Shown here piece after piece: positions 7,165-15,384 of a stretch of 30,945 nucleotides of DNA. A program made the translations under genes and the position numbers. The stretch spans positions 1 to 30,945 of the forward strand of contig NZ_CALHII010000278.1 of the NCBI RefSeq assembly GCF_938030815.1, in the 5' to 3' direction. The stretch's first letter is position 1. Each line of letters starts with the position of its first letter. Below the pieces are notes generated by a model. It made no database searches and had not been told where the DNA came from. It saw only the letters and a list, made by a program, of their open reading frames with translations. Source of the stretch: an uncultured Campylobacter sp. (GTDB lineage Bacteria > Campylobacterota > Campylobacteria > Campylobacterales > Campylobacteraceae).

Positions 7165-7926
7165 CTAAATAATTAATGTTTTTATAATATTTAAGTATTC
7201 AAAAATTTTTTCTTTAGGGGGCCTTTCTTCTTCTTTCTTAATCGCTCTTTTAGCACTATTAAATTCTACTGGCATTATCGTTTTAATCGTAAAACAAAGA
7301 CTGGGCTTTCCCTCACTATTCTTACCAATATCAAACGCAATAGGCATGAATATATCATTAATCACAATATGAAATCCTTTGCTTAAATTTTTCCTGATTT
7401 CATCATAATTACTTTGATTATGCATTAACTCACTGCAAAGGCTATCATACATAGACAAACATCTTAACAAGATCGGTCTTATCATTGAAAATAAAAATTT
7501 TTTAACTTTATCTGGTGTGGATAGCTCTTTGATATTACATCTTTCAATAAATCGCAATAGGGCATGAAAAGAAAAATTTATAAATATCCTCTTATATATC
7601 ATTCCGTCAGTCAGGCTAAATATAATATCAAATCCAATATATTTATAGTCCTCTTCGATTATTTTATTAGTAGAACTATCATCTGGATTTTTTTTCATAA
7701 TTAACGTTACATCCGCATATACAAATTCCCATTTTTTTGTGTTTGGTCGATAATGCTCCAATATAATTATATGCTTCTCTTTTTGAAGTTTTTCAACATG
7801 CCGTCTTGCAATAACTTTTCTTCTATTGTCATTAATTGAAAAATAATTGATTTTTGGGCCTTCCCTAAAACAATCAATTATACTTTGCGCAATAGCTCTT
7901 TTTGATTTATTTTCAAATATGTTCAT
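7165..7926 (-). CDS. AT-rich orphan protein of unknown function
   Basis: A 253-residue soluble protein that I do not recognise. It has a helical, charged N-terminus (about residues 1-55, with R-R-K-V-I-A-R-R-H-V-E-K-L), then mixed strands, a central motif F-S-F-H-A-L-L-R-F-I-E-R (about 116-128), and a K-K-E-E-E-R-P-P-K-E-K stretch near the end. There is no signal peptide or membrane segment. Base composition is far more AT-rich than the flanking genes and codon use follows (many AAA, ATA, AAT), pointing to recent acquisition. GAGG lies about 10 bases upstream of ATG 7926. It sits alone between a dead ybgC and a gene-free gap, like a single-gene cargo insertion. A defence or phage origin is possible but not shown. 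Confidence 0.6.
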   Translation of the reverse strand: MNIFENKSKRAIAQSIIDCFREGPKINYFSINDNRRKVIARRHVEKLQKEKHIIILEHYRPNTKKWEFVYADVTLIMKKNPDDSSTNKIIEEDYKYIGFDIIFSLTDGMIYKRIFINFSFHALLRFIERCNIKELSTPDKVKKFLFSMIRPILLRCLSMYDSLCSELMHNQSNYDEIRKNLSKGFHIVINDIFMPIAFDIGKNSEGKPSLCFTIKTIMPVEFNSAKRAIKKEEERPPKEKIFEYLNIIKTLII

Positions 7927-8531
7927 TCAAATTTTACCTCACTATTTATACAATACTCCGCCGCATAGATATATTTTCTTAGATCATTATACACTCATCC
8001 AAAGAGTGGCTTTTAAAAATTTGATCAAATTTTGGTTTGACATATCCCCCTGCAGTTTTAAATTTTTATTTTTCATTATACATTAAAATTTACATAATAG
8101 CTTTATTTAATGACACGCTTGATGAATTTTACTTTACTTTATATATAATTCATTCCTCTTTTATGCCATTAGGTCGTACTCAATGTCGCGAGCAATCATT
8201 AAAGGTTGATCGTAAAAAATCGAAAAAAGCATGGTATAACCTAAATACCTATGCAAGCGTAAGCAAGATATTATGGAATAGCATTCGTTCTTTTTGGTGA
8301 TACTAGCTCGTTTAAAGTGAGAATAGTGCCAAAATGTCACTTTGCCTATATGCGCAGCGATTTCATCAAGGTCGTTGCCGCCGCGATTGAAACGACATTA
8401 TTCAAAATTTTACATGGACAATTACGCTTTATGCAGTGAACAGCGCAGAATTGGGTGCATTAATTCAAAAGACTGAGAGGAAATTTCATAAGTTACAGAA
8501 ATGCATATCTGAAGGTTAGATTTCACCGAAT
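7927..8531. other. Gene-poor gap with possible gene remnants
   Basis: About 600 bases with no convincing gene. The part to about 8330 is AT-rich, like the orphan gene, with short open frames lacking ribosome binding sites. Between about 8334 and 8440 the composition rises and a plus-strand frame of about 34 codons (Y-M-R-S-D-F-I-K-V-V-A-A-A-I-E) looks protein-like before a TGA; it may be the remains of a gene, but I cannot name it. No RNA gene or terminator stands out. Confidence 0.4.
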
Positions 8532-9662
8532 TCAAACGCGATATAGGCTAAAGCAGCCGTAGTCGGTGCGCACGGCCAAAAATTCCTCGCCATTTATGCG
8601 TTCAAATTTCGCCTCGCAGCGCTTCACGACGTGCGAGAGCTCAAAGCTAAGCTGCAAATTTCCGCTTTTTAGATCGATGATGCGGGCTTTGTCGTACTTT
8701 ATTAACGCCAGCCTCGAACCGTCCGCGCTAACACAAAGTTCGTCTGCCTCGGTGCATTCGTCCCGCAGCCAAGCGGGCTTTAGCCGCTCGCCGTTTGCGG
8801 TATCGAGGCAAACTAGCTTGCCTGCGTAGCGCTCCTTGCCTAATACCGAGCCGTCCGCTAAAAAGCAAATTTTATCAAAAATGCCGAAATTGCCTCCGAT
8901 CTCGTTTAAAACTTCTCCGTTTAGCGTGCTTAAAATTTTGATCTCGTTTTGCTTGCAGCAAAGCGCGAGCCGCGTGCCGTCAGCGTCGAGCGCGGCGCAC
9001 AAGATCGGCGCGTAGCTTTTCATTTCGGATCTGTATTCGGCAAGAGGCGAAATCTCGCCGCCGCACAGAGTAAAAATTTGACCCAACATCGCAAACGCCG
9101 CCGTATCTTTCGCAGCGCAAACGAAACTCGTAAATTCTTTGCTATTTTTAAAGCTTAACCCTTGAGAGAGATCGCTAAATTCGCCGCTCGAAGGATCAAA
9201 TTTAAAGATAAAATGATCCAGATCCAAAAGCAAAATTTCGCCCGCGCGCTCCGCCTGCCACGCAAGCGGCTTTGGCAAGAGGGTCTGCTGCTTTACGGCG
9301 CCGCTTGCGTCCAGTCTGATTAGAAAATCATCCAGCGCTCCGCCCTCTTTGTAGCCGCTGCATTTATAGACGAAAAGCTCACCCTCCGCTCCCGCAAATG
9401 CTAGCGCGCCCGTGTATCCGCCGCCGATGTAAACGTGCAGGCTCGTTTCGCCAGGCCTCGCATCCGCGTTTTGCAGGACGTAGCCCTTCTTTAGGCTCTC
9501 CCACTCCTTTTTTACGCAGGCTTTTTGCGCTTGGTCTATGCTAGCAGACTCCTTTTGCGTCTGCCTCGTTTTGCCGTTTTTGATGCTCTCGCTGAGTAAA
9601 ATTTTGCCCTCTACGCGCAAATTTAAGCGGTCGCTGCCGCTCAAATTTATTAAATTTTTCAT
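8532..9662 (-). CDS. WGR-type N-terminal domain fused to a beta-propeller-like protein
   Basis: A 376-residue cytoplasmic protein. Residues 1-65 resemble the WGR/PARP-associated module: strand-rich start, G-K-T-R-Q-T-Q-K, S-I-D-Q-A-Q-K-A-C, and K-E-W-E-S-L-K-K-G-Y-V as the closing helix; the W-G-R signature itself is not kept. The rest is made of repeated strands with D-A-D-G-T-R-L-A-L, L-A-D-G-S-V-L-G and S-A-D-G-S-R-L-A-L, typical of WD40/YVTN-like propeller blades. ATG 9662 follows AGGAG. Such proteins are poorly characterised; a protein-binding scaffold is the safest inference. It is followed on the same strand by nothing, and preceded by mntP. Confidence 0.6.
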   Translation of the reverse strand: MKNLINLSGSDRLNLRVEGKILLSESIKNGKTRQTQKESASIDQAQKACVKKEWESLKKGYVLQNADARPGETSLHVYIGGGYTGALAFAGAEGELFVYKCSGYKEGGALDDFLIRLDASGAVKQQTLLPKPLAWQAERAGEILLLDLDHFIFKFDPSSGEFSDLSQGLSFKNSKEFTSFVCAAKDTAAFAMLGQIFTLCGGEISPLAEYRSEMKSYAPILCAALDADGTRLALCCKQNEIKILSTLNGEVLNEIGGNFGIFDKICFLADGSVLGKERYAGKLVCLDTANGERLKPAWLRDECTEADELCVSADGSRLALIKYDKARIIDLKSGNLQLSFELSHVVKRCEAKFERINGEEFLAVRTDYGCFSLYRV

Positions 9663-9717
9663 TTTTGCTCCTGCGGATTAGTTTTAAAAATTATCTCAAA
9701 GCGGCGCTTAAAAGCCG

Positions 9718-10272
9718 CTAAATATCGATAATACCGAGGTGCGAAAGCAAAATTTTAACCCCGATTAGGATCAAAATCGCGCCGCCTAAAATGAGCGCCT
9801 TTGAGTGCAGATATTCGCCCGTTAGCTTGCCTACGTAGCACGCCGCGACGCACAGCGCGAAGCAGACGAGCCCGATTACGCAACAGGCGTAGAGGATGTT
9901 TATCTCGCCAAAGGCAAAGGTCACGCCCACAGCCATCGCGTCGATGCTGGTGGCGATCGCGCCCAGCATCAGCTCCTTCGTGCTTAGGCGAAGATCTGGC
10001 TCGTCCTGCTCGCGGCGGGATTCCGCGATCATTTTAACGCCTAAAAACGATAAAATTCCAAACGCGACGAAGTGATCGATCTGTGCGATAAATTTTACGA
10101 AATTTATCCCCAAAGCGTAGCCCGCTAGCGGCATTATAAACTGAGCCGCCGCGTAGAAAAACGCGACGCGCGCGATCTGTGCAAATTTAAAATTCGGATA
10201 TTTCGCGCCGTTTGAGATACTAAGCGCGACGCTGTCCATCGCAAGCGCGAAAGCGATGAGTAAAAGCTCCAT
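9718..10272 (-). CDS. mntP: Putative manganese efflux pump MntP
   Basis: A 184-residue inner-membrane protein with six predicted membrane segments. The two inverted halves carry the family signatures A-L-A-M-D-S-V-A-L-S-I (about residues 8-18) and A-T-S-I-D-A-M-A-V-G-V (about 109-119), whose aspartates are known to matter for Mn(II) export in MntP. The length matches the family (about 185-190). It has a weak AAGGGC ribosome binding site and TATAAT-type -10 candidates on the minus strand at 10289-10294 and 10303-10308. I see no Mn riboswitch (yybP-ykoY) in the short leader. It protects against manganese overload. Confidence 0.9.
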   Translation of the reverse strand: MELLLIAFALAMDSVALSISNGAKYPNFKFAQIARVAFFYAAAQFIMPLAGYALGINFVKFIAQIDHFVAFGILSFLGVKMIAESRREQDEPDLRLSTKELMLGAIATSIDAMAVGVTFAFGEINILYACCVIGLVCFALCVAACYVGKLTGEYLHSKALILGGAILILIGVKILLSHLGIIDI

Positions 10273-10358
10273 ATCTAGCCCTTTTGGTATTATAAAAGCG
10301 TTGATTATACATTAAAATTTTCGAAATAAAATAATCAATCTTTAATTAGGGAAAAACT

Positions 10359-10988
10359 TTGCTTAAAAAATTAATCTTTTGTTTATTGCCGCTATTTGCA
10401 ACTGCTAGCTGGGAGGAGGTCGCCGTAAAGGGGCTGGACGTGATGCTTAGTGCGGGCGCGGGCGATAGCGAAAATTTTAAAAACTCGCTAAGCACTCTGA
10501 TCGAACGCGCTGCAAATGAATACGAACGCGCTGGCGTACAGGATTACGAGCTCGATCTGCCTAGCTACATTACCGAGCGCGTGGGCAAAAAAAGCATCGC
10601 CGTGCAGAATATGCAAAGGCTGGCGAGCAAGAAGCTAAGTCTTGCCGTAGAGCCGATCAAAAAGCTCGTGCTGGCTAAAATAAAAGATATGTCCGAAGCC
10701 GATACTAAGGCGGTAATGAGCGGCGAGGTGCTATTCAGCCACTATCTGCGCACCAACGCCTTTGATGAAATTTACGAAATCATTCGCCCTTTGGCGCGTG
10801 AACTAGGAGCCGACGCGAGCTTTGCTAAAAGCTTTAAAAGTGCCGTCGGACGCGAGCCTGGAGACGATTTTAGTAGCGAATTTAGCAGCGCCTTCATCAA
10901 CGAAAGCTTCGATTTTTTAAGCAAAAATGAAAGGGAATTTCGCAAAAACTCGGGCGCGATTTTAAACGCGATAAAGACGGTCAGATAG
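10359..10988 (+). CDS. Secreted protein, DUF4197-like
   Basis: A 209-residue protein starting at TTG 10359 with AGGG upstream. Residues 1-17 are a signal peptide (M-L-K-K-L-I-F-C-L-L-P-L-F-A-T-A-S). The mature part is alpha-helical and the sequence pattern fits divergent DUF4197: a central stretch K-D-M-S-E-A-D-T-K-A-V-M-S-G followed by an H-Y-L-R, and a C-terminal E-R-E-F-R-K-N. Residues 60-100 are rich in K, A and L, as in the family. It is a likely periplasmic protein of unknown role. It is divergent from mntP with an 86-base gap containing both promoters. Confidence 0.6.
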   Translation: MLKKLIFCLLPLFATASWEEVAVKGLDVMLSAGAGDSENFKNSLSTLIERAANEYERAGVQDYELDLPSYITERVGKKSIAVQNMQRLASKKLSLAVEPIKKLVLAKIKDMSEADTKAVMSGEVLFSHYLRTNAFDEIYEIIRPLARELGADASFAKSFKSAVGREPGDDFSSEFSSAFINESFDFLSKNEREFRKNSGAILNAIKTVR

Positions 10989-11030
10989 GCGCGACTGCAC
11001 TAAAATCTCGGCGAAATTTTACTTTAAATT

Positions 11031-12869
11031 ATGAAAAATTCTATCTCGGAGCTCGCGGAAAATTTCAATTCAAAATCCGCTTTAAATTTTATCTCAAATC
11101 AGATGTGCGAGCGCGCGAAAAATACAGCGCCTGGCGGTGCGGTAAATTTCGCTCCCGCTCCCTACCTCAAAAGAAATTTCAAATTTCAAGACGCGGCCGC
11201 CGAGTTAAATTTCATCTGCAAAAGAAATTTAAAATTTTATCCCGTTTCGGTCAGTTTTGCCGCACGCAATCGTGCTTCGGCCAGTTTTGCCGTGCACAGT
11301 CTCGTCGCGCCCTATTCCGCCCTGCGCGTCAAAAATCTTGAAAGAAAATCCGCTTTAAATTTCGTAACTCTTGCGTTAAATTTAAAGCCCGCGCAGGCCA
11401 TGGGCCGTGCCGAAAATAAAGCCTTAAATTCCGCGAAATCCTCCAAAACATATCCTTGCGAAAATTCGGCAAGAAATTTCAGACAAAATTTTATATTAAA
11501 TTTTGCGGAAAATTACACTCGCGACGGCACAAATAGCGCGAGTTTGCTAAGCCGTGCAAGTGTCGTAGACGAGCTAAATTTAAGCCCCACAAAAAGCCTC
11601 GCTGCCGCCCATACGCTACGCTTAAAGAAAAATTTTACCGAGGTCATTGCAAGCGGCCACGGCTCTGCTCATACGCCGCAGAGCTTTGGATTGAAAAATT
11701 TTAAGGCGCGGAATTTTGCGAAGAAATCTAATTCGGCAGAGAATTCTAGCTCCGCTCGAAGCTTAAATTCCGCGCAGAATTTCGATTTCGCGCAAAGCTC
11801 TGATTCTACGCAGAGCCCTGCTGCTGCGCAAAATTCTGCCTCTACGCAAAACTGCACGCAAAGCTCGAATTCCGCGCAGAGTTTCGGGCAAAATTCTAGT
11901 TCCGTGCGAAGCCGCGCGCAAAACCCCGCTCCACCTAGCAGACTGTGGGATCTGGGGCTACTTTTCGTAGCGATCGTTTGGGGATGCACTTTCGTGCCGG
12001 TTCAGCGCGCGCTGCATAGCGGCGACGTTTTTAGCTTTTTATTTTGGCGCTTTTTGGCGGCGAGCATTTTTACCTACCTCGCCTGCCTGCGCTTCGGCGT
12101 CAAATTTGACCGCGGCACGATAGGGCGGGGCGTGTTTTGCGGGCTGATGCTATTTTGCGATTTTTCGTGCCAGACCATAGCGCTTGATTATGCGCTCTCC
12201 TCGACGGTGGCGTTCATTTTGGGGCTAAACGTCGTCATCGTGCCCTTTTTGATGCTTGCGTTTTTCGGCAAAAAGGTCGGTGCGAGCGCCTTTGGCGGCG
12301 CGGTTGTGGCGCTTTTGGGGCTGTATTTTTTAAGCGGAGCAAGCGCGGTGGGTTTCGGCATAGGCGAGCGGCTAACGCTGATTTCCGCGTTTGCATACGC
12401 GCTTCACATCGTCTTTACCGGCGTCTGCGCGCGTAAGAGCAATCTCTACGGCTTTGTGATCGTGCAGTTTATCTGCGTCTGCGTCTGCGCGCTGATCGCG
12501 GCGGTTTTCACTCCGCACGCGGAATTTGAAGGCGAGATAAAGGTGCTAGGAAATTTGATCTTTTCGCCGAGTTTTGATTTTGTTTTCGCGCTGGTTTTGA
12601 CCTCGATCTTTGCCACCCTCGCGGCGTTTGTGATCCAAACAATGGCGCAAAATCGCGGCGTAAGCGAGATAAAAACGGTGCTGATTTTCGCGCTGGAGCC
12701 CGTAAGCGCGGGCATTATGGGGTATGCCTTCGGCGAGAAGCTAAGCGCGCTTCAAATTTTAGGCGCGGCGCTGATACTCGCAGGCATCCTGCTTAGCGAG
12801 CTGGGCGGGATTTTAGGCGCGAAGTTTGCTAAAGATCGAGCTTGCGAAAAAGCAGACCGAGGCGACTAG
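11031..12869 (+). CDS. EamA-family transporter with ~300-residue low-complexity N-terminal extension
   Basis: The C-terminal part, from about residue 304 (R-L-W-D-L-G-L-L-F-V-A-I-V-W-G), is a normal EamA/DMT transporter with about ten membrane segments in two repeats, including F-W-R-F-L, V-A-F-I-L-G-L-N-V-V-I-V-P and A-L-E-P-V-S-A; it probably exports a small metabolite. Residues 1-303 are unlike the family: rich in S, N, A, Q and F, with repeated S-A-Q-N/S-S-like units (about 235-300) and no membrane segment. Their DNA is packed with AAATTT/GAATTT motifs as in the surrounding intergenic regions. ATG 11031 lacks a visible ribosome binding site, and no better in-frame start lies near residue 304, so the real start is uncertain. 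The gene's 3' end overlaps the convergent znuB by 57 bases. Confidence 0.7.
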   Translation: MKNSISELAENFNSKSALNFISNQMCERAKNTAPGGAVNFAPAPYLKRNFKFQDAAAELNFICKRNLKFYPVSVSFAARNRASASFAVHSLVAPYSALRVKNLERKSALNFVTLALNLKPAQAMGRAENKALNSAKSSKTYPCENSARNFRQNFILNFAENYTRDGTNSASLLSRASVVDELNLSPTKSLAAAHTLRLKKNFTEVIASGHGSAHTPQSFGLKNFKARNFAKKSNSAENSSSARSLNSAQNFDFAQSSDSTQSPAAAQNSASTQNCTQSSNSAQSFGQNSSSVRSRAQNPAPPSRLWDLGLLFVAIVWGCTFVPVQRALHSGDVFSFLFWRFLAASIFTYLACLRFGVKFDRGTIGRGVFCGLMLFCDFSCQTIALDYALSSTVAFILGLNVVIVPFLMLAFFGKKVGASAFGGAVVALLGLYFLSGASAVGFGIGERLTLISAFAYALHIVFTGVCARKSNLYGFVIVQFICVCVCALIAAVFTPHAEFEGEIKVLGNLIFSPSFDFVFALVLTSIFATLAAFVIQTMAQNRGVSEIKTVLIFALEPVSAGIMGYAFGEKLSALQILGAALILAGILLSELGGILGAKFAKDRACEKADRGD

Positions 12870-13616
12870 GATTATCGAAGCGCCGCTGGTTAGATTGAGC
12901 TTAAAGCTCAAAACAAGCCCCGCCGCGCAGAAAAGCGCCGATAGCCCGCAGCTTATCGCCATCATCGAGCCTAAGCTTTTTGAAATTTTTTCGGCGATGA
13001 AGGGCGGGATCGTCATCAGCGAGATCACCAAGATTAGCCCCACGATCTGAATCGACGCGACCACCGCGAGGCTCGCCATCACCACGAGGACATAGTAAAA
13101 GACGCTCGTATTTACTCCGCGCAGCAGGGCGAATTCCTTATCGAAGCTGATCGCTAAAAACTGCCTGTAAAAGCACGCCGTAAGCGCCGCAAATGCCGCT
13201 CCACAAATGCCGATGAAGATTAAATTTTCGTGATTTATCGCTAAGATCGAGCCGAATAAAAAGCTCATCAGATCGGATTTGTACCCCGGCGTGAGATCAG
13301 CGAAAATTATCCCCAGCGCCATTCCAAACGCCCATATCGCGCCGATTACGGCGTCGAAGCGCTCGGTGTTTCGCAGCGTGACGTAGGCGATGAGCAGCCC
13401 CAAAAACAGCGCAAATACGCTAGCTCCCAACACGGGCGAGATGCCTAAAAATAGCGCGATGCCGATGCCGCCGTATGCGCCGTGCGCGATGCCGCCTGCT
13501 ATGAAGCTCATGCGATTTATCACGACTAAAGAGCCCACTACGCCGCAGACTACGCTGACTAAAAGCCCGCCGAGCAGGGCGTTTCGCATGAAATCGTAAG
13601 ATAAAATTTCAGCCAT
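12813..13616 (-). CDS. znuB: Zinc/metal ABC transporter permease (ZnuB-type)
   Basis: A 267-residue integral membrane protein with about eight membrane segments, the ABC-3 family of metal permeases. Family features include an early R-M-S-F-I-A-G-G-I-A-H-G-A-Y-G-G-I-G (about residues 35-52) and the later V-G-L-I-L-V-I-S-L-M-T-I-P-P coupling region. It works with the adjacent ZnuC ATPase to import Zn(II), possibly Mn(II). The ATG at 13616 overlaps the end of znuC by 8 bases, so translation is probably coupled. No ZnuA binding protein is present in the window. The 3' end overlaps the convergent EamA gene. Confidence 0.9.
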   Translation of the reverse strand: MAEILSYDFMRNALLGGLLVSVVCGVVGSLVVINRMSFIAGGIAHGAYGGIGIALFLGISPVLGASVFALFLGLLIAYVTLRNTERFDAVIGAIWAFGMALGIIFADLTPGYKSDLMSFLFGSILAINHENLIFIGICGAAFAALTACFYRQFLAISFDKEFALLRGVNTSVFYYVLVVMASLAVVASIQIVGLILVISLMTIPPFIAEKISKSLGSMMAISCGLSALFCAAGLVLSFKLNLTSGASIILVASVCFFASSIFSKLRA

Positions 13617-14376
13617 TTTCGCCCTCCTTGCAGCAGCATTCGTTAAGCGCGAGATCGACGGCGCAGAAGTGCCCGTGCTCGCGTCGCAGGTGATCTAAAA
13701 ATTCCGCTCTGCCTCCCGGATTGATCTCATGAGTGTGCGCCGAGCCGTTTGCGACGTAAAGCGCGCGGTTTGCGTAGTTTAGCGCGAGCTGCACGTCGTG
13801 GCTGATTAAAATTATGCCGCAGCCGCTCTCGTTTAGGGATTTTAAAAGCTCGTAAATTTGAACCTGTCCCATCGTGTCGATGCTCGCTAGCGGCTCATCA
13901 AGAAGTAAAATTTTAGCCTTCGCACACAGCGCCCGCGCGATGTAAACGCGCTGTCTTTGTCCGCCACTAAGCTCGCTGATACGGCAGTCTGCAAGGTCTT
14001 GCATGCCTACGCGTTCCAGGGCTTGCATGGCTTGCTCGCGCTCGGATTTGCTGTAAAAGCCGAAAATTTTCTTATCTATCAGCCCCATTAAAACGACTTC
14101 GAGCACGCTTATGGGAAAGCTTTTATTTATCGCGATGAACTGCGGCACGTAGCCCATTTGCGCCCTGGCAAGCGCGGGCGATCTGCCTAAAATTTCGATC
14201 GTGCCCGAGCTTGGTCGCAATAGCCCCAAAAGTAGCTTTAAAAGGGTGCTTTTGCCGCCGCCGTTGGGCCCGAAAATTGCTAAAAAATCGCGCAGCTCGT
14301 AGTTTAAGTTTATATCTTTTAAAATTTCGCGTTTTTCGTAAGCAAAGTTTAAATTTCTTATCGTCACGTCCGCCAT
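13609..14376 (-). CDS. znuC: Zinc/metal ABC transporter ATPase (ZnuC-type)
   Basis: A 255-residue ABC ATPase. Walker A G-P-N-G-G-G-K-S-T is at residues 36-44, followed by the Q-loop Y-V-P-Q, the signature L-S-G-G-Q-R-Q-R, Walker B K-I-L-L-L-D-E-P, the D-loop and switch H (I-S-H-D). It powers metal import with ZnuB. ATG 14376 begins M-A-D-V-T with AAAGGGCG upstream; a TTG at 14439 would overlap the promoter. The C-terminus is unusual: a histidine-rich stretch (H-T-H, then H-G-H-F-C) ending in E-C-C-C-K-E, which may bind metal and sense load; this is inference. A minus-strand promoter lies at 14410-14439. Confidence 0.9.
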   Translation of the reverse strand: MADVTIRNLNFAYEKREILKDINLNYELRDFLAIFGPNGGGKSTLLKLLLGLLRPSSGTIEILGRSPALARAQMGYVPQFIAINKSFPISVLEVVLMGLIDKKIFGFYSKSEREQAMQALERVGMQDLADCRISELSGGQRQRVYIARALCAKAKILLLDEPLASIDTMGQVQIYELLKSLNESGCGIILISHDVQLALNYANRALYVANGSAHTHEINPGGRAEFLDHLRREHGHFCAVDLALNECCCKEGENG

Positions 14377-14409
14377 GAACGCCCTTTCGCCTAGATTTTG
14401 AAAGTATTT

Positions 14410-14439
14410 ATTATAGCCCAAATTCGGAAAAATTGCCAA
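14410..14439 (-). promoter_or_regulatory. Promoter of znuCB, overlapping a divergent promoter
   Basis: On the minus strand TTGGCA (14439-14434) and TATAAT (14415-14410) are spaced by 18 bases, well placed for znuC at 14376. The same 99-base gap also holds a plus-strand TATTAT at 14447-14452 for the methyltransferase gene starting at 14476. I see no clear Zur or Fur palindrome. Confidence 0.55.
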
Positions 14440-14475
14440 ATTTTGCTATTATTACAAAAAATTTAAAGGCGAGCG

Positions 14476-15384
14476 GTGGAGAAAATCAGCGAAAAATCAG
14501 ATGAAAATAGCTGGGATAAAAAGTCCGAAAGTTACGCTAAATTTAGCGGCGAGTTAGGGGATTTCGGTAAGCGAGTGTTTGAGATACTGCGCGGCTGGGG
14601 CGCGAGCTTTGCGGGCAAAAGCGTGCTCGACGTGGGCGCCGGTACGGGGGTTTACTCGCTGTATCTCGCGTCGCTGGGCGCTAAAGTGACGGCGATCGAT
14701 AGCTCGGAGGGGATGCTGCGCGAGCTAAGGCGCAGCGCGGAGGAGTTTGGCATCAGCTTGCAAAACGTATTAAATTTAAGCTTTGCGGAGTTTTACGAGC
14801 GGCTGAGCCGCGATGGTTTTGCAGACGCAGCGGGCGAAAATTTTAAAATTTATCCGCGCTCGCAGAGCGAAATTTCAAACTCGCAAACTCAAGAAGCGCA
14901 GGCTTTAAATTTAAAAGACGCTGCGAGCAAAAGCCGCGAGAGCGAAAATTTTAAAATTCCCGCAGTTTTTGACATCGCGTTTCTTACTATGAGCCCCGCG
15001 CTAAAAAGCACGGAGGATTTTGAGGCGTTTTTGGCTTTGGGCGAGCGAAAAATTTATCTAAACTGGGCGAGCGAGCGCAATTCATCGATGCTGGCGCCGC
15101 TGTTTGAGCGCTTTGGCACAGGGCACAAAAGACTTGCTAGCGCCGCCGAAAAATTTGAGGCGCTGCTCGGGGCACGCAACATCAAATTTAAAAGCGAAAT
15201 TTTAACCGAGAGGCGCGAACAAAAACGCAGTCTGCAAGAAGCTGTGCAAAACGCCGCGTGGCACCTGTATATGGACGGCGCGGAGGCTAGCGAGCGCGAG
15301 ATCGAGGAGATTTTGGAAAAGCAGGCTAAAGGCGGGATGATAAGCGATGAGATCGAAGCGAGTTTTAAGCTGTTTTATATTTAG
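14476..15384 (+). CDS. Class I SAM-dependent methyltransferase with an in-frame insertion
   Basis: A 302-residue soluble methyltransferase. Motif I V-L-D-V-G-A-G-T-G-V-Y-S-L (about residues 53-65) is intact and followed by V-T-A-I-D-S-S-E-G-M-L. Between the acidic loop and motif IV sits a 36-residue hydrophilic insertion (about residues 121-157) bounded by two copies of E-N-F-K-I. GTG 14476 follows AAAGGCGAG. It is the first gene of an overlapping operon: its end overlaps the di-heme peroxidase gene by 38 bases. The substrate is unknown. Context with c-type haem and c-di-GMP proteins does not settle it. Confidence 0.75.
   Translation: MEKISEKSDENSWDKKSESYAKFSGELGDFGKRVFEILRGWGASFAGKSVLDVGAGTGVYSLYLASLGAKVTAIDSSEGMLRELRRSAEEFGISLQNVLNLSFAEFYERLSRDGFADAAGENFKIYPRSQSEISNSQTQEAQALNLKDAASKSRESENFKIPAVFDIAFLTMSPALKSTEDFEAFLALGERKIYLNWASERNSSMLAPLFERFGTGHKRLASAAEKFEALLGARNIKFKSEILTERREQKRSLQEAVQNAAWHLYMDGAEASEREIEEILEKQAKGGMISDEIEASFKLFYI
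14834..14958 (+). repeat. 17-bp direct repeat flanking a 108-bp in-frame insertion
   Basis: The 17-base word GCGAAAATTTTAAAATT occurs at 14834-14850 and again at 14942-14958, exactly 108 bases (36 codons) apart. The segment between is rich in AAATTT motifs, like intergenic DNA, and encodes a low-complexity stretch within the methyltransferase gene. The frame stays open. Confidence 0.8.

Noticed and set aside
8037..8300. 87-codon plus-strand frame in the gap
   Set aside because: No ribosome binding site, biased AT-rich translation, no family resemblance; kept only as part of the gap description.
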